Shown: positions 38,228 through 50,686, numbered from the stretch's first letter. The stretch: DNA of 64,000 nt from Alphaproteobacteria bacterium (GCA_021774735.1 JAJFIS010000046.1:62001-126000); one strand, 5' to 3'. Notes: generated by a model not told the origin, from the letters alone. Numbers and translations: made by a program.

Positions 38228-39775
38228 TCACTCCTGATGGGCAGCTATTTGCTCAGCTGCGTCCGCGTCTCTGTTTTCTGCACGTTCCAGAGCTGGGTCC
38301 AAATGGGTTACAATAAGATTATCAACACTGACCCGAATGGGGTCCAAGAAGCTAGCTGGGTAAATTCCCATCCAGAAAACCACCGCAGCTAAGGGCAGAA
38401 GAATAGTATATTCCCGTAAGCTAAGGTCTTTCATCTCGCGCGTTTCTTCATGGGTTAAATCACCAAAAATAAGCCGTCGGGTGAGATAAAGCATATAAGC
38501 TGCACCCAAAATTACGCCAAAGGCAGCACCAAAGGCGAGCCAACTGCTAAATTGATAGGCACCGAATAGAACCAAAACTTCACCAACAAAACCCGAAGTG
38601 CCCGGCAGGCCCACGCTGGCCATAGTGAAGATCATCCATAATATGGCATATTTCTTCATATTGGTGGCTAAGCCCCCAAAGCGGCTAATTTCCCGCGTGT
38701 GCAGGCGGTCATACACGACACCGACGCATAAGAAGAGTGCCCCAGAAACGACACCGTGGCTTAACATTTGGAATATGGAGCCTTCAATGCCATTTGTGTT
38801 CAATACAAAAATACCAATGGTGACAAAGCCCATATGTGCGACAGAGCTGTAGGCAATAAGCTTTTTCATATCTTCCTGAACCAATGCCACCAGTGATGTG
38901 TAAATAATGGCGATAACGCTTAGCCCAAAGATGAGCCAAGTGAACTCGACCGTAGCATCGGGGAACATGGGCAGGCTGAACCGCAGGAAGCCATAACCAC
39001 CCATTTTAAGCAAAACCCCAGCAAGGATAACCGAGCCAGCTGTTGGTGCCTGCACATGGGCATCCGGCAGCCAGGTATGCACCGGCCACATCGGCATCTT
39101 CACGGCAAAGGAGGCGAAGAAAGCTAACCAAAGCAGTTTTTGGACACCTGGGTCAAATTGATACTCCATCAATAGCGGAATGTCTGTCGTGCCAGCTTCA
39201 CCAATCATGTAAAGCATCGCCACCAGCATCAGAACCGAGCCCAAAAGCGTATAGAGGAAGAATTTGTAAGAAGCATATATTCGCTCTGCACCGCCCCAAA
39301 CCCCAATAATGAGGAACATAGGGATTAGGCCGCCTTCAAAGAAGAGATAGAAAAGGAATATATCAAGCGAAGAAAATACGCCGATCATCAGGGTTTCTAG
39401 CACCAAAAAAGCGATCATATATTCTTTGAGGCGTTTTTGAATGGTCTCCCAACTGGCTAAAATACAGATGGGCATCAAAAAGGCTGAAAGAACAATGAAG
39501 AGCACCGAAATACCGTCTACGCCGACATAATAGCTAATGCCATCGCCGAACCATTTGTATTTTTCTACAAACTGAAAGTCTGCGGTAGATCCGTCAAACC
39601 CAGCCCATAACAATAAGGACAGAATGAAGGTCACCATGGTTACCAGCAAAGACACATGGCGTACATTACGGTTTACCAGCGCTTGATCAGGGTGGTTCAC
39701 AAGCATGATGAAGAAAACACCAATAAGCGGTGTTAGCATCATAATGGTCAGTAAGTGTGACTGAATGAAATCCAT
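38228..39775 (-). CDS. nuoM: NADH-quinone oxidoreductase subunit M
   Basis: This is the second antiporter-like proton-pumping subunit, 515 residues. The region LFYLFFEGGLIPMFLIIGVWGG contains the channel Glu. KMPMWPVHTWLPDAHVQAPT and GTSGFVGEVLVLFG are further canyon-lining segments. It lies between nuoL (15-bp gap) and nuoN (7-bp gap). Confidence 0.97.
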   Translation of the reverse strand: MDFIQSHLLTIMMLTPLIGVFFIMLVNHPDQALVNRNVRHVSLLVTMVTFILSLLLWAGFDGSTADFQFVEKYKWFGDGISYYVGVDGISVLFIVLSAFLMPICILASWETIQKRLKEYMIAFLVLETLMIGVFSSLDIFLFYLFFEGGLIPMFLIIGVWGGAERIYASYKFFLYTLLGSVLMLVAMLYMIGEAGTTDIPLLMEYQFDPGVQKLLWLAFFASFAVKMPMWPVHTWLPDAHVQAPTAGSVILAGVLLKMGGYGFLRFSLPMFPDATVEFTWLIFGLSVIAIIYTSLVALVQEDMKKLIAYSSVAHMGFVTIGIFVLNTNGIEGSIFQMLSHGVVSGALFLCVGVVYDRLHTREISRFGGLATNMKKYAILWMIFTMASVGLPGTSGFVGEVLVLFGAYQFSSWLAFGAAFGVILGAAYMLYLTRRLIFGDLTHEETREMKDLSLREYTILLPLAAVVFWMGIYPASFLDPIRVSVDNLIVTHLDPALERAENRDADAAEQIAAHQE

Positions 39776-39790
39776 TTTCTGTTCCCCGCC

Positions 39791-41725
39791 CTAATGGCCA
39801 CTGCCAGTTACCATGAACCAAGTCACGGCAACGGCGACGCCAACAAGCATCGCAAAGGCGTAATGATAAAGAAGTCCGGTCTGAAGTGTCCGCATCCGTG
39901 CAGCAATATTGCGAACGAGCGATGAAACGCCGTCAGGGCCTAGACCATCAATTGTTTGACCGTCGCCGCGCTTCCACAGGAAACGGCCAATGGCAAAGGC
40001 AGGCCGCACAAACAGGAAGTCATAAAGCTCATCGAAGTACCATTTGTTGAGCAAGAATTGATACAGCCCGTCGAATGTCTCCGCGAGCTTTTGCGGAAGA
40101 TCCGTTTTACGGCCATACATCCACCAAGCTAATACAAACCCGAGCACCATCATAAAGGTTGGTGCCCATTTAGCTGCCCCGTGAACATGGTGCGCTTCGT
40201 CGATTATATCACCGGGGCTGGTCACAACGGCACCGTTCCAGAACTCAAAGCGCAGCTCACCGATGAAGTAAGGGGCAAAAACATAGCCAGCGAAGACCGC
40301 ACCAACTGCCAGTAACACTAGTGGTATCAACATAGCTGAACCACTTTCATGGGCATGGTCTTGCACATGCTTATCAGCGCGGCATTCCCCAAAGAAGGTC
40401 ATGAAGGTTAAGCGCCAGCTATAAAAACTGGTCATCAAAGCGGCGATAACCGCAAAAATATAGGCGTAATTACTGCCGTAAGCATGGGAGGCATAAGCCG
40501 CTTCAATGATGGCGTCTTTGGAATAAAAGCCCGCCATGAACGGAAAGCCAGTTAGCGCCAAGTTACCAATGATCATTAAAACCGCGGTGACCTTAGCATA
40601 TTTCCAAACACCGCCCATCTTGCGCATGTCTTGCTCATTAGACATGGCGTGGATGACACTGCCTGCGCCTAGGAACAACAGGGCTTTAAAGAAAGCGTGC
40701 GTGAAGAGGTGGAAAATACCAGCGCCAAAAGCACCAACGCCGAGCGCGAAGAACATATAGCCAAGCTGCGAGCAAGTCGAATAGGCTATAACGCGTTTGA
40801 TATCATTTTGCACAAGGCCAACGGACGCCGCAAAAAAGGCTGTTGTCGCCCCGACAATGGTAACCAAGACCATAGCATCGGGCGCGAATTGGAATACAGG
40901 GCTGAAACGCGCCACAAGGAACACACCCGCCGTTACCATGGTTGCTGCATGAATAAGCGCCGATACAGGCGTCGGGCCTTCCATGGCGTCCGGCAACCAA
41001 GTATGCAGGCCAAATTGGGCTGATTTACCCATAGCGCCAATGAAGAGAAGTATACAAATTATGGTCAGGGCATGCCATTCCGTGCCCAAGAACATGATCG
41101 TCATGTCTTTCATGCCCTCGGCATTGGCGAATATAGCATCAAGCTCGACCGTGCCGAACAGAACGAAGCAGGCAAATATACCAAGCCCAAAGCCAAAGTC
41201 CCCTACTCTGTTGACCACAAAAGCTTTAATGGCAGCAGCGTTGGCGCTTGGTTTTTTATACCAGAAGCCGATAAGCAAGTATGACGCGAGGCCAACACCT
41301 TCCCAGCCAAAGAACATTTGGATCAGGTTATCGGCAGTTACCAGCATCAACATTGCGAAGGTGAAGAGCGATAGATAGGCGAAGAAACGCGGGTTATCCG
41401 GATCATGGCTCATATAACCAACCGAATACCAATGCACGAGCGCGGAAACTGAATTCACCACCACCAGCATGACCGCCGTTAGCGTATCAATTTTAAAGGC
41501 CCAGTTAAACTCTAGCGCGCCGGACCTTACCCACTCTAACACCGCAACGCTGCTATTTGTGCCGCCGCCCATGATAACATCAACGAAAACCATCCAGGAT
41601 AATATGGCTGAAACAGTCACGAGGCCGCTGGTTATAATCTGGCTAGCTCTATCACCGAGCGAGCGGCCAAACATGCCAACCACTAAAAAGCCAATAAGCG
41701 GCATAAATACAATTGCGTGAAACAT
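39791..41725 (-). CDS. nuoL: NADH-quinone oxidoreductase subunit L
   Basis: This is the distal antiporter-like subunit, 644 residues, with the long lateral helix at the C-terminus that spans the membrane arm. MFFGWEGVGLASYLLIGFW, KSAQFGLHTWLPDAMEGPTP and GFPFMAGFYSKDAIIE are diagnostic. Short spacing to nuoK (3 bp) and nuoM (15 bp) supports one operon. Confidence 0.97.
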   Translation of the reverse strand: MFHAIVFMPLIGFLVVGMFGRSLGDRASQIITSGLVTVSAILSWMVFVDVIMGGGTNSSVAVLEWVRSGALEFNWAFKIDTLTAVMLVVVNSVSALVHWYSVGYMSHDPDNPRFFAYLSLFTFAMLMLVTADNLIQMFFGWEGVGLASYLLIGFWYKKPSANAAAIKAFVVNRVGDFGFGLGIFACFVLFGTVELDAIFANAEGMKDMTIMFLGTEWHALTIICILLFIGAMGKSAQFGLHTWLPDAMEGPTPVSALIHAATMVTAGVFLVARFSPVFQFAPDAMVLVTIVGATTAFFAASVGLVQNDIKRVIAYSTCSQLGYMFFALGVGAFGAGIFHLFTHAFFKALLFLGAGSVIHAMSNEQDMRKMGGVWKYAKVTAVLMIIGNLALTGFPFMAGFYSKDAIIEAAYASHAYGSNYAYIFAVIAALMTSFYSWRLTFMTFFGECRADKHVQDHAHESGSAMLIPLVLLAVGAVFAGYVFAPYFIGELRFEFWNGAVVTSPGDIIDEAHHVHGAAKWAPTFMMVLGFVLAWWMYGRKTDLPQKLAETFDGLYQFLLNKWYFDELYDFLFVRPAFAIGRFLWKRGDGQTIDGLGPDGVSSLVRNIAARMRTLQTGLLYHYAFAMLVGVAVAVTWFMVTGSGH

Positions 41726-41728
41726 GCC

Positions 41729-42037
41729 TTAGCCTTTCATCTGGTTGATATCTTCCACGGCAATAGTGCCGCGGTTACGGAAATAAATTACTAGAATAGC
41801 GAGACCAATGGCCGCTTCAGCGGCAGCTACGGTCAATACGAACATGGCAAAAACTTGGCCCACCATGTCATTCAAGTGGGTAGAGAAAGCGACAAAGTTG
41901 ATGTTAACTGCAAGCAGCATCAGCTCGACCGACATTAATATAATGATGACATTCTTTCGATTGACAAAAATGCCGAAGACGCCAAGCACAAAAAGTGCGG
42001 CCCCAACTATTAGATAATGTCCTAGCCCTATATCCAT
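41729..42037 (-). CDS. nuoK: NADH-quinone oxidoreductase subunit K
   Basis: This small membrane subunit has three helices and 102 residues. The acidic residue in the second helix ([17 protein letters not shown]) and a third acidic site ([11 protein letters not shown]) belong to the central proton path of complex I. It is followed 3 bp later by nuoL. Confidence 0.97.
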   Translation of the reverse strand: MDIGLGHYLIVGAALFVLGVFGIFVNRKNVIIILMSVELMLLAVNINFVAFSTHLNDMVGQVFAMFVLTVAAAEAAIGLAILVIYFRNRGTIAVEDINQMKG

Positions 42038-42051
42038 GGCTGTACTGTCCC

Positions 42052-42690
42052 CTAACCTTTATTCTGTGTACGCTGAGTGATACCTTCACCCACGGCCACA
42101 TCAACAAGTTCAAATGCGTCTTCAGGCCGGCGCGCCACCTGGTCATTAACCACTTGACGCTTGACCCCAGGGCGTTTGCGATGGGTAAGCACAATGGCAC
42201 CTATCATTGCCACCAGCAAAATCATGCCCGCACCCTGGAAGATATAAATATAATCAGTGTAAATAATTTGACCCAGCGCTGCCGTGTTGGAAATGTCGCC
42301 AACTGCCGGTGAAGGTGCCGCAGCATTTGCAGCCACATCAGGGCCTAATTGCCATGTAGCAACCACCATACCCATCTCAATGAATAAGATCAGTGTAATG
42401 GTTGCCCCAATCGGTAAATATTGCAGAAAGCCTTGGCGCAGTTCGACAAAGTTGATGTCCAACATCATAACAACGAACAAAAATAACACTGCGACCGCGC
42501 CGACATAAACAATGATCAGCAACATAGCTATAAATTCTGCCCCCATGAGGACAAATAGGCCTGCAGCACTAAAGAAAGTCAAAATTAACCAAAGCACTGA
42601 ATGCACGGGGTTTTTCGCGCTGATAACCAGCACCCCAGAGACCACAGCAATGGTGGCGAAAAGATAAAAAGAAAAAGCGATCAATTCCAT
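42052..42690 (-). CDS. nuoJ: NADH-quinone oxidoreductase subunit J
   Basis: This membrane subunit has five helices and 212 residues. The third helix [19 protein letters not shown] is the pi-bulge helix linked to coupling in complex I. The C-terminal cytoplasmic stretch (about 170-212) is polar and less conserved. It lies 14 bp before nuoK. Confidence 0.96.
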   Translation of the reverse strand: MELIAFSFYLFATIAVVSGVLVISAKNPVHSVLWLILTFFSAAGLFVLMGAEFIAMLLIIVYVGAVAVLFLFVVMMLDINFVELRQGFLQYLPIGATITLILFIEMGMVVATWQLGPDVAANAAAPSPAVGDISNTAALGQIIYTDYIYIFQGAGMILLVAMIGAIVLTHRKRPGVKRQVVNDQVARRPEDAFELVDVAVGEGITQRTQNKG

Positions 42691-42711
42691 AATGTAATTC
42701 CCACCCTATCC

Positions 42712-43206
42712 TTACCGGTACGGCGCGTCAGCGGCCAAATTGGCTGCGATTTCGCGCTCCCAACGATCACCATTTTCCAACAGTTTCGTTTTGTCATAAT
42801 AAAGTTCTTCGCGGGTTTCCGCCGCATATTCAAAGTTCGGCCCTTCAACAATTGCGTCTACCGGGCATGCCTCTTGGCAATAGCCGCAGTAAATACATTT
42901 GATCATATCAATGTCATAGCGTGTTGTGCGCCGTGAACCGTCGTCACGGGGCTCCGCTTCAATCGTAATGGCTTGGGCCGGGCAGATAGCTTCACATAAT
43001 TTGCAAGCTATGCAGCGCTCTTCCCCGTTAGGATAGCGGCGCAGGGCATGTTCGCCGCGAAAACGTGGGCTAAGCGGCCCCTTTTCAAACGGGTAGTTGA
43101 TTGTGTGCTTTGGCCGGAAGAAATATTTGGTCGCCAGCCATAATGCTTTGAGAAACTCAAGCAAGAAAAAGCTTTTAAACACTTGTAATAACGTTTTCAT
43201 TTTCAT
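42712..43206 (-). CDS. nuoI: NADH-quinone oxidoreductase subunit I
   Basis: This subunit of the peripheral arm carries clusters N6a and N6b. Two 4Fe-4S motifs are seen: C65, C68, C71 with C75 ([12 protein letters not shown]), and C104, C107, C110 with C114 ([12 protein letters not shown]). An amphipathic N-terminus contacts the membrane. Length 164. The start could be either of the two ATGs 6 bp apart. Confidence 0.97.
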   Translation of the reverse strand: MKMKTLLQVFKSFFLLEFLKALWLATKYFFRPKHTINYPFEKGPLSPRFRGEHALRRYPNGEERCIACKLCEAICPAQAITIEAEPRDDGSRRTTRYDIDMIKCIYCGYCQEACPVDAIVEGPNFEYAAETREELYYDKTKLLENGDRWEREIAANLAADAPYR

Positions 43207-43221
43207 AATCGTCCGTCCCCT

Positions 43222-44274
43222 CTATCCGCCGTTTGGTAGCATATCGAATGCCACCAAGACGCCAGAGTAAAGAACCACAAAAAACAGAGAAAGCGGCAGA
43301 AAGACTTTCCAACCAAGCCGCATCAATTGGTCATACCGGTAACGAGGTACAATAACGCTTGCCATCATGAACATTACAAAACCTGCAAAGATTTTTATAA
43401 TCAACCAGATAGGGCCCGGAATGAAGTCCAGGAATTCAAAAGGTGACTGCCATCCTCCAAAAAACAAGATCGCCATCAAAGCTGACATCAATAGAATGTT
43501 TGCATATTCACCGAGGAAGAAGAGCGCAAAAGCCATTGAGCTATATTCAACCTGATAACCAGCCACCAATTCAGCTTCGGCTTCTGGCAAATCAAATGGT
43601 GGCCGGTTGGTTTCAGCCAGAGCCGAGATAAAGAAAATAACCAAAAGCGGTAAAAATGCCCACATGTGCCAATGCATTATGCCACCCGACTGTGCGATAA
43701 CAACATCGCTAAGATCTAAGCTGCCGACTTTGACCAACACGGTTACCAACACAAAGCCAATGGACACTTCATAAGATACCATTTGGGCGGCTGACCGCAG
43801 CGCACCAAGGAAGGCATAGCGGCTGTTTGAGGCCCAACCGGACATGATGATGCCGTAAACCCCAAGCGAGCTAATTGCCAGAACATACAGAATGCCGACG
43901 TTAATGTTGGCAATGGCTGACTGTGCTTCCCACGGAATAACCGCCCAGCCAACGAGCGCCAGCGTGAAGGTGATCATCGGCGCTATCAGGAATATGACCT
44001 TATTGGCGCCTGCCGGAATGATAGTTTCTTTCAAGAACAATTTAATGCCATCCGCGAAGGACTGCAATATACCCCATGGACCCACCACATTTGGACCCCG
44101 GCGCAGATGCACAGCCGCCCATATTTTACGGTGGGCATAAACGACAATGGCCACGCCCAAAAGCAATGGTAACACCACCGCTAATATTGAGGTGAAAATC
44201 GCAGCAATATACCAAATGCCGCCCTCAAAACCGAGCAGGTCAATGAATAGCGCGTTATAGATTGCTTCAACCAT
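43222..44274 (-). CDS. nuoH: NADH-quinone oxidoreductase subunit H
   Basis: This membrane subunit forms much of the quinone chamber at the arm junction. It has about eight helices and 350 residues. The acidic loop [20 protein letters not shown] is diagnostic. I use ATG 44274 ([10 protein letters not shown]), which overlaps the nuoG end by 8 bp. The frame runs open 33 bp further upstream, but those residues do not fit the family. Confidence 0.96.
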   Translation of the reverse strand: MVEAIYNALFIDLLGFEGGIWYIAAIFTSILAVVLPLLLGVAIVVYAHRKIWAAVHLRRGPNVVGPWGILQSFADGIKLFLKETIIPAGANKVIFLIAPMITFTLALVGWAVIPWEAQSAIANINVGILYVLAISSLGVYGIIMSGWASNSRYAFLGALRSAAQMVSYEVSIGFVLVTVLVKVGSLDLSDVVIAQSGGIMHWHMWAFLPLLVIFFISALAETNRPPFDLPEAEAELVAGYQVEYSSMAFALFFLGEYANILLMSALMAILFFGGWQSPFEFLDFIPGPIWLIIKIFAGFVMFMMASVIVPRYRYDQLMRLGWKVFLPLSLFFVVLYSGVLVAFDMLPNGG

Positions 44275-46318
44275 TGGTGCCTGTGGCCCCCTCAACCTCA
44301 GTTTCACGGGCTGCTATACAGTCCGCCATGGTGTTTGATACCCGTGCAATAGGGTTGGTCGCATAAAAATTATCAATGGCCGGGGCAATGCCGCCGGATG
44401 TGATCTTACCTTTTGTGCCAAAGTCGCCCCAAGCTTCATCAGGCTTTTGATCTAATTGAGCTGAGCTCGGCGCTACAATAGCCATCTGTTCACGCAAGGC
44501 TTCAAGACTGTCATACGGCAGTCGGTGCCCCATAACATCAGATAGCGCCCGCAGGATAGTCCAATCCTCACGCGCTTCACCGGGGGCGAAAACAGCTTTT
44601 TCACTGTGTTGAACCCTGCCTTCTGTATTCACATAAGTCGCTGATTTTTCGCTGTAAGCCGCAGCGGGCAAAATAACGTCAGCATGGCGAACGCCTTCGT
44701 CGCCGTGGCTGCCAATATAAACCGTGAAGGTGTCTTTCAGCGCACTTGTATCGATCTCATCAGCGCCGAGCAAGAAGACAGCCTTCAACTTACCAGCTGC
44801 TGCATCGTCCATGATGCCATCAGCGCCGCCATCAGTTGTTAAGCCTAAATCTAGACCGCCAACCCGGGATGCAGCGGTGTGCAGAACGTTAAAGCCATTC
44901 CAACCATCAGCCATGCAATATTTATCAGCGATATCACGGGCGGCTTTCAGTATTGCACCACCATCCGTGCGGGCAAGTGCGCCCTGCCCGACAATAATCA
45001 TTGGCTTAGCAGCATCTTTCAACGCTTTTGCTGTAGCATGTTTGCCTGATAGAATTTTGTCTAAAATAGATGCATCATCACCTAACTCATCGGTGCGGTA
45101 GGTTAAATCTTCGGCTGAGCCGATATTTGCAACTGTAACGCCGCGCCCTTTAACAGCTGCCAAAATACGGCTGTTCAGCACAGGTGCTTCACTGCGTGGG
45201 TTGGAACCCACAAGTAATATATAATCCGCCTCATCAATGCCAGCGATGCCGCTGTTCATGACATAACCCGCACGGCAAGACGCATCAAGCGCAGCACCGT
45301 CTTGGCGACAATCAATGCGGTCACTGCTCATCGAAGCAAGCAAACCTTTGAGCGCGAACATGCTTTCCATATCCGCCATATCGCCAGTGATAGCCGCAAC
45401 ATCACTGCCATTGGCACCCTTTAGCGCATCAGCCACAGCATTAAAGGCTTCCGCCCAATTTGCCGGCGTTAGTTTGCCGTCAAGCTTCACATAAGGCTGG
45501 TCAAGGCGAGCCTTGGATAGTCCATCACAGGCATAGCGCGTTTTGTCAGAAATCCATTCTTCGTTCACATCATCGTTTAGGCGCGGTAATATACGCATAA
45601 CCGCTTTACCCCGAGTATCGATGCGAATGTTGGAGCCAAGAGCATCCATTACGTCAATAGATTCGGTTTTCTTCAACTCCCATGAGCGAGCTGTGAAAGC
45701 ATAGGGCCGGGATGTCAATGCACCAACAGGGCAAAGATCAATCACGTTACCAGACATTTCACTGTCTAATATCTGGCCCAAATAGGTCGTAATTTGGGTG
45801 TTTTCACCGCGCCACAGGGCACCAAGCTCATCAACACCAGCGACTTCCTCGGCAAAACGCACACAGCGCAAGCAGTGGATACAGCGGGTCATTTCAGTTT
45901 TAACCAGCGGCCCCATGTTTTTTTCAGCGACCGCGCGCTTGCCTTCTTCAAAGCGGTCACTACCACGGCCAAAGGCTACAGCTTGGTCCTGCAAATCACA
46001 TTCACCGCCTTGGTCACATATTGGGCAATCCAGCGGGTGGTTGATCAGGAGAAATTCCATCACGCCTTCACGGGCTTTCTTAACTGTCTCGCTATTGGTT
46101 GTGATGACCATGCCATCACCCACAGGCATTGCACAGCTTGCAATAGGCTTAGGTGCCCGTTCCATTTCCACCAGACACATCCGGCAGTTACCGGCGATGC
46201 TTAATCTCTCATGATAACAAAAGCGCGGGATTTCAGCCCCAGCCTCTTCACAGGCCTGCAGGACGGTCAAACCGTTATCTACTGTTATCTCTTTACCATC
46301 AATGGTTAGCGTGGGCAT
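44267..46318 (-). CDS. nuoG: NADH-quinone oxidoreductase subunit G
   Basis: This is the largest peripheral-arm subunit, 683 residues, carrying a chain of iron-sulfur clusters. The N-terminus is a 2Fe-2S ferredoxin fold (C34, C45, C48, C62). The [17 protein letters not shown] segment and [10 protein letters not shown] bind 4Fe-4S clusters. A molybdopterin-oxidoreductase-like domain without the cofactor follows. Spacing to nuoF is 20 bp. Confidence 0.97.
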   Translation of the reverse strand: MPTLTIDGKEITVDNGLTVLQACEEAGAEIPRFCYHERLSIAGNCRMCLVEMERAPKPIASCAMPVGDGMVITTNSETVKKAREGVMEFLLINHPLDCPICDQGGECDLQDQAVAFGRGSDRFEEGKRAVAEKNMGPLVKTEMTRCIHCLRCVRFAEEVAGVDELGALWRGENTQITTYLGQILDSEMSGNVIDLCPVGALTSRPYAFTARSWELKKTESIDVMDALGSNIRIDTRGKAVMRILPRLNDDVNEEWISDKTRYACDGLSKARLDQPYVKLDGKLTPANWAEAFNAVADALKGANGSDVAAITGDMADMESMFALKGLLASMSSDRIDCRQDGAALDASCRAGYVMNSGIAGIDEADYILLVGSNPRSEAPVLNSRILAAVKGRGVTVANIGSAEDLTYRTDELGDDASILDKILSGKHATAKALKDAAKPMIIVGQGALARTDGGAILKAARDIADKYCMADGWNGFNVLHTAASRVGGLDLGLTTDGGADGIMDDAAAGKLKAVFLLGADEIDTSALKDTFTVYIGSHGDEGVRHADVILPAAAYSEKSATYVNTEGRVQHSEKAVFAPGEAREDWTILRALSDVMGHRLPYDSLEALREQMAIVAPSSAQLDQKPDEAWGDFGTKGKITSGGIAPAIDNFYATNPIARVSNTMADCIAARETEVEGATGTNG

Positions 46319-46338
46319 TATTGTCTCCTAGCCTCCGC

Positions 46339-47628
46339 CTACTCAGCCGCCACAGCATTACTGCTGCGGTAGGCGTCAATGCGTGCTTCAACTGTTGGGC
46401 GGAAATGCCGCATTAAGCCCTGAATAGGCCAAGCTGCAGCGTCTCCAAGAGCACAAATCGTGTGCCCCTCTATCTGCTTGGATACCTCCAGCAGCATATC
46501 TATTTCTGATTTATCGGCTTCACCTGTGACCAAGCGCTCCATAATGCGCCACATCCAGCCGGTGCCTTCCCTGCACGGTGTACACTGTCCGCAGCTTTCA
46601 TGCTTATAAAATTCAGCAAGTCGGGCGATCGCTTTAATTATATCTGTGGATTTGTCCATAACGATGACCGCAGCAGTGCCAAGGCCAGATTGAACGTCTT
46701 TCAAGCTATCGAAATCCATCAAAACCGTATCGCATATATCTTTGGGCAAAACCGGAACCGAAGACCCGCCGGGGATGACCGCCAGCAGGTTATCCCAGCC
46801 ACCACGAACACCGCCTGCGTGGGTTTCAATAAGCTCCTTTAAAGGGATGCCCATCTCTTCTTCCACATTACAGGGGTTGTTCACATGACCAGATATGCAG
46901 AAAACCTTAGTGCCGACATTGTTCGGGCGCCCTAACCCGGCGAACCAAGCAGCGCCTCTGCGTAAAATCGTCGGTGCTACAGCAATAGATTCGACATTAT
47001 TAACCGTTGTGGGACGGCCCCAAGCCCCAACATTGGCCGGAAATGGAGGTTTAAGTCTCGGTTGGCCCTTTTTGCCTTCCAAGCTTTCAATGAGCGCGGT
47101 TTCTTCCCCGCAAATATAAGCCCCAGCCCCACGGTGGACAAAAACGTCAAAGTCATAGCCCGAACCACAGGCATTTTTGCCAAGAAAGCCTTTTGCCCGG
47201 GCTTCCTCAATGGCTGCATTTAAAACTTCAGCTTCGCGGTAAAATTCTCCGCGAATATATATATAAGCCGCGCTTGCATTCATCGCGAAACCGGCCAGCA
47301 AGCAACCTTCGATCAACTTATGGGGATCATGACGCATCAAATCGCGGTCTTTACAAGTGCCCGGCTCGCCTTCATCAGCGTTCACAACCAAATAGCTTGG
47401 GCCGCTAGAGACATCCTTGGGCATGAAGGACCATTTTAGGCCGGTTGGGAAACCAGCACCTCCACGACCACGCAAACCAGATTCTTTCATCTCTGAAATG
47501 ATCCAGTCTTGACCCTTCGCCAGAATATCCTTGGTACCATCCCAGTCACCACGCTTCATGGCGGCATCAAGGCCCCAGGACTGCGCCCCGTATAGGTTGG
47601 TAAAAATGCGGTCTTTATCTTGCAACAT
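46339..47628 (-). CDS. nuoF: NADH-quinone oxidoreductase subunit F
   Basis: This is the NADH-oxidising subunit that binds FMN and cluster N3. [16 protein letters not shown] (about 53-68) is the NADH/FMN glycine-rich loop and [12 protein letters not shown] with HTICALGDA binds the 4Fe-4S cluster. Length 429. It lies 13 bp after nuoE. Confidence 0.97.
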   Translation of the reverse strand: MLQDKDRIFTNLYGAQSWGLDAAMKRGDWDGTKDILAKGQDWIISEMKESGLRGRGGAGFPTGLKWSFMPKDVSSGPSYLVVNADEGEPGTCKDRDLMRHDPHKLIEGCLLAGFAMNASAAYIYIRGEFYREAEVLNAAIEEARAKGFLGKNACGSGYDFDVFVHRGAGAYICGEETALIESLEGKKGQPRLKPPFPANVGAWGRPTTVNNVESIAVAPTILRRGAAWFAGLGRPNNVGTKVFCISGHVNNPCNVEEEMGIPLKELIETHAGGVRGGWDNLLAVIPGGSSVPVLPKDICDTVLMDFDSLKDVQSGLGTAAVIVMDKSTDIIKAIARLAEFYKHESCGQCTPCREGTGWMWRIMERLVTGEADKSEIDMLLEVSKQIEGHTICALGDAAAWPIQGLMRHFRPTVEARIDAYRSSNAVAAE

Positions 47629-47641
47629 TATGCACCCCTAC

Positions 47642-48238
47642 CTATGTTTCTTTGCCGACAAAATCAGTCAGCGATGTCGCTTTGCCAATTGGCGCTGATG
47701 TTTGACGATCTATCTGCGGCCCAGCCTGAACGGCTTCACCATTTTTAAGTTTGTTCAAAAGCTCGATCATGCTCTCTGGTGATAGGTCTTCGAAATAATC
47801 ATCGCCGATCGCCACTACCGGCGCGTTAACGCAGGCACCGGCGCATTCAACTTCGCTAAGGGTGAACAGGCCGTCAGCGGTGGTTTCACCCTTTTCAATG
47901 CCGAGGTGCTTCTTGCAGGCATTCATGATGTCATCAGAACCACGCAACCAACAGGGTGTGGTGCCGCAAACTTGAACGTGATGTTTACCGACAGGCTTAT
48001 GATTATACATGGTGTAGAAGGTCGCGACCTCCAGAACCTTCATCGGCGCCATGCCAAGATAGTCAGCGATATACTCAATGATTTCCTGAGTGAGCCAACC
48101 GCTATTTTGTCGCTGTGCTAAATCAAGAATGGGCATAACCGCACTCTGCTGTTTGCCCGCCGGGTATTTGGCCACATGCATTTCAGCACTTGCGGCTGTT
48201 TCGCTTGAAAACTCAAATTTCTCTGCGTTGCCGCTCAT
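47642..48238 (-). CDS. nuoE: NADH-quinone oxidoreductase subunit E
   Basis: This thioredoxin-like subunit carries 2Fe-2S cluster N1a. The four ligands lie in [11 protein letters not shown] and [10 protein letters not shown]. It has 198 residues, with a Gln/Ala-rich C-terminal stretch typical of alphaproteobacteria. Its ATG overlaps the nuoD stop by 4 bp (ATGA). Confidence 0.96.
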   Translation of the reverse strand: MSGNAEKFEFSSETAASAEMHVAKYPAGKQQSAVMPILDLAQRQNSGWLTQEIIEYIADYLGMAPMKVLEVATFYTMYNHKPVGKHHVQVCGTTPCWLRGSDDIMNACKKHLGIEKGETTADGLFTLSEVECAGACVNAPVVAIGDDYFEDLSPESMIELLNKLKNGEAVQAGPQIDRQTSAPIGKATSLTDFVGKET

Positions 48239-49413
48239 CGGTCTACCTCACCAAAAACAATATCCATTGCACCAAGCACCGCCGGGGCATCCGCGAGCAT
48301 ATGACCGCGACATAAATGATCCATCGCAGACAAATGCACAAAGCCCGGGGCTTTGATCTTACAGCGATATGGCCGGTTGCTGCCGTCTGACACTAAATAG
48401 ACGCCAAACTCACCCTTTGGCGCTTCCACAGCTGCGTAAACTTCGCCTTCAGGCACTTTGAAGCCTTCTGTGTATAGTTTAAAGTGGTGGATTAGCGCTT
48501 CCATTGAGCGTTTCATCTCTGCCCTTGGCGGCGGGGTAACTTTTCGGTCAATACTTGCGACCGGTCCCGCTTTCATATCATTGATACACTGGCGAATGAT
48601 TTTCAGTGATTCGCGCACCTCGGCTAGTCGCAGCATAAAGCGGTCATAACAGTCACCGTGCTTGCCAACAGCTACCTTGAAATCCATTTTTGCGTATACG
48701 TCATAAGGCTGCGATTTACGCAGGTCCCATGCAATGCCGGTTGAACGCAACATTGGCCCAGACATGCCCCATTCCAAAGCTTCGTCTTGACCAAAGACGC
48801 CAATATCAACATTGCGCTGCTTGAAGATACGGTTATCAATCAGCAGGGTTTCCATATCTTCCAAGGTTGGGATGAATGTTTCCGTCCAATTCATGATTTT
48901 TTCATCTAAGCCAGCTGGCATATCTTGGTGAACGCCGCCGGGCCGGAAATAGTTTGCGTGCATCCGCGCACCGCAGACAGCCTCGTAAAAACCCATTAAT
49001 ATTTCGCGCTCTTCGAAACCCCATAAAATAGGTGTCATGGCGCCCACATCCATGCCGTGGGTCGTCAGGTTCAATATATGGTTAAGCACTCGGCCAATTT
49101 CGCTGAATAACACACGGATATACTGTCCGCGCTCAGGCACTTCCAGCCCCATCAGCTTTTCAATCGCCATAACAAAGGCATGTTCTTGGTTCATAGGCGC
49201 TACATAATCAAGCCGGTCGAAATACGGCGTTGCTTGCAAATATTGCTTCTGCTCAATCAGCTTTTCCGTGCCCCGGTGCAGCAGGCCAATATGGGGGTCA
49301 ACGCGCTCGATAACCTCACCGTCCAGCTCCATCACCATACGCAGAACACCGTGGGCCGCCGGGTGTTGGGGTCCAAAGTTAAGGTTATAGTTTTTAATAT
49401 TAACCTCAGCCAT
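48235..49413 (-). CDS. nuoD: NADH-quinone oxidoreductase subunit D
   Basis: This subunit is related to the hydrogenase large subunit and forms the quinone-binding pocket with NuoB. The N-terminal [13 protein letters not shown] carries the conserved His, and [12 protein letters not shown] follows. It is 392 residues, separate from nuoC (no CD fusion). Its start overlaps the nuoC stop by one base (TAATG). Confidence 0.97.
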   Translation of the reverse strand: MAEVNIKNYNLNFGPQHPAAHGVLRMVMELDGEVIERVDPHIGLLHRGTEKLIEQKQYLQATPYFDRLDYVAPMNQEHAFVMAIEKLMGLEVPERGQYIRVLFSEIGRVLNHILNLTTHGMDVGAMTPILWGFEEREILMGFYEAVCGARMHANYFRPGGVHQDMPAGLDEKIMNWTETFIPTLEDMETLLIDNRIFKQRNVDIGVFGQDEALEWGMSGPMLRSTGIAWDLRKSQPYDVYAKMDFKVAVGKHGDCYDRFMLRLAEVRESLKIIRQCINDMKAGPVASIDRKVTPPPRAEMKRSMEALIHHFKLYTEGFKVPEGEVYAAVEAPKGEFGVYLVSDGSNRPYRCKIKAPGFVHLSAMDHLCRGHMLADAPAVLGAMDIVFGEVDR

Positions 49414-50042
49414 TATTTCGCCCCCGCATTCTTACTGTCATCATCCGCTTTCTCATCACCGGGCAGAATATAATTCGCACCCTCCCATGGGCTCATGAAA
49501 TCAAAGTTGCGGTTCTCTTGGGTTAATTTAACAGGCTCATACACCACCCGCTTATCTTCTTCGCTATAGCGCACCTCAACATAGCCGGTAACGGGGAAAT
49601 CTTTTCGCAGTGGGTGGCCTTCAAAGCCATAATCAGTCAGCATACGGCGCAGGTCTGGGTGACCGGAGAAAAAGATGCCATACATATCCCATGCTTCACG
49701 CTCACACCAATTGGCCGATTTGAAAATGGATGTTACACTAGGCACTGGCGTCTCTTCATCGCATTCCACTTTAACACGGATGCGCTGATTAAGGTGTAGA
49801 CTTAGCATATGGTAAACAACATCAAAGCGCTTTAAGCGCTCAGGGTAATCAGCACCGCAAATATCAACCAGCTGCTTGAACATACATTCAGGATCATCAC
49901 GCAAGAAGGTAAGCACTTTAACAATTTGGTCAGCCCGCGCCTTTAAAGTCAGCTCGCCGTGCAAAACATCAGCAGAGACAATGTCATTGGCGAGATTTTC
50001 GACAATATACTCACCTAAATTTTTTAAAGCCCTGTCAGTCAT
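49413..50042 (-). CDS. nuoC: NADH-quinone oxidoreductase subunit C
   Basis: This is the 30 kDa subunit of the peripheral arm, 209 residues. [24 protein letters not shown]-type sequence, here starting near residue 110, and [13 protein letters not shown] are the family signatures. Its gap from nuoB is 92 bp, longer than elsewhere in the operon, and no clear feature was found in it. Confidence 0.96.
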   Translation of the reverse strand: MTDRALKNLGEYIVENLANDIVSADVLHGELTLKARADQIVKVLTFLRDDPECMFKQLVDICGADYPERLKRFDVVYHMLSLHLNQRIRVKVECDEETPVPSVTSIFKSANWCEREAWDMYGIFFSGHPDLRRMLTDYGFEGHPLRKDFPVTGYVEVRYSEEDKRVVYEPVKLTQENRNFDFMSPWEGANYILPGDEKADDDSKNAGAK

Positions 50043-50134
50043 GCGCTACACATGCTCCCTTAGAAATTCACTGGCTTCATTTCAGCCTTACTAATCAGAC
50101 GTTCCCATCCCCGGGCTCATCTTATGTATCGATT

Positions 50135-50686
50135 TTACCGCTCGATAGTAGAAGTGCGGCGAATCTTCCGCTGCAACTGCAAAATACCGTATAATAATGC
50201 TTCGGCGGTTGGCGGACAGCCTGGAACATAAATATCAACAGGCACAATCCGGTCGCAACCACGCACAACGCTGTAGCTATAGTGATAATAACCACCGCCA
50301 TTAGCACAACTACCCATGGAAATAACATAGCGGGGCTCTGACATTTGATCATAAACCTTACGCATGGCCGGAGCCATTTTATTGGTCAGCGTACCCGCAA
50401 CGATCATCACATCACTTTGGCGCGGTGAACCCCGTGGTACAAAGCCAAAGCGCTCCACATCATAGCGCGGCATGGAACTATGCATCATTTCAACCGCGCA
50501 GCACGCTAGACCAAAGGTCATCCACCAAAGGGAACCTGTGCGTGCCCAAGCGATCAGGTCTTCAAGGTTTGTAACAACGAAGCCTTTTTCTTGCAGCTCT
50601 TCATTAAGCCCATGCTCAAATGGATCAGCAGCATCGATAAGCTGACCTTCGGTGGCCGCAAGCTGGTTTGGTCTTACTACTCCCAT
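50135..50686 (-). CDS. nuoB: NADH-quinone oxidoreductase subunit B
   Basis: This subunit carries terminal cluster N2. The tandem cysteines in LACCAVEMM, plus MGSCANGGG and VPGCPPTAE, supply the four ligands. I place the start at ATG 50686 (MGVVRPNQ), with AAGGAG 8 bp upstream, giving 183 residues. The gene overlaps the nuoA end by 10 bp. An upstream ATG at 50707 would add seven residues but has no such site. Confidence 0.96.
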   Translation of the reverse strand: MGVVRPNQLAATEGQLIDAADPFEHGLNEELQEKGFVVTNLEDLIAWARTGSLWWMTFGLACCAVEMMHSSMPRYDVERFGFVPRGSPRQSDVMIVAGTLTNKMAPAMRKVYDQMSEPRYVISMGSCANGGGYYHYSYSVVRGCDRIVPVDIYVPGCPPTAEALLYGILQLQRKIRRTSTIER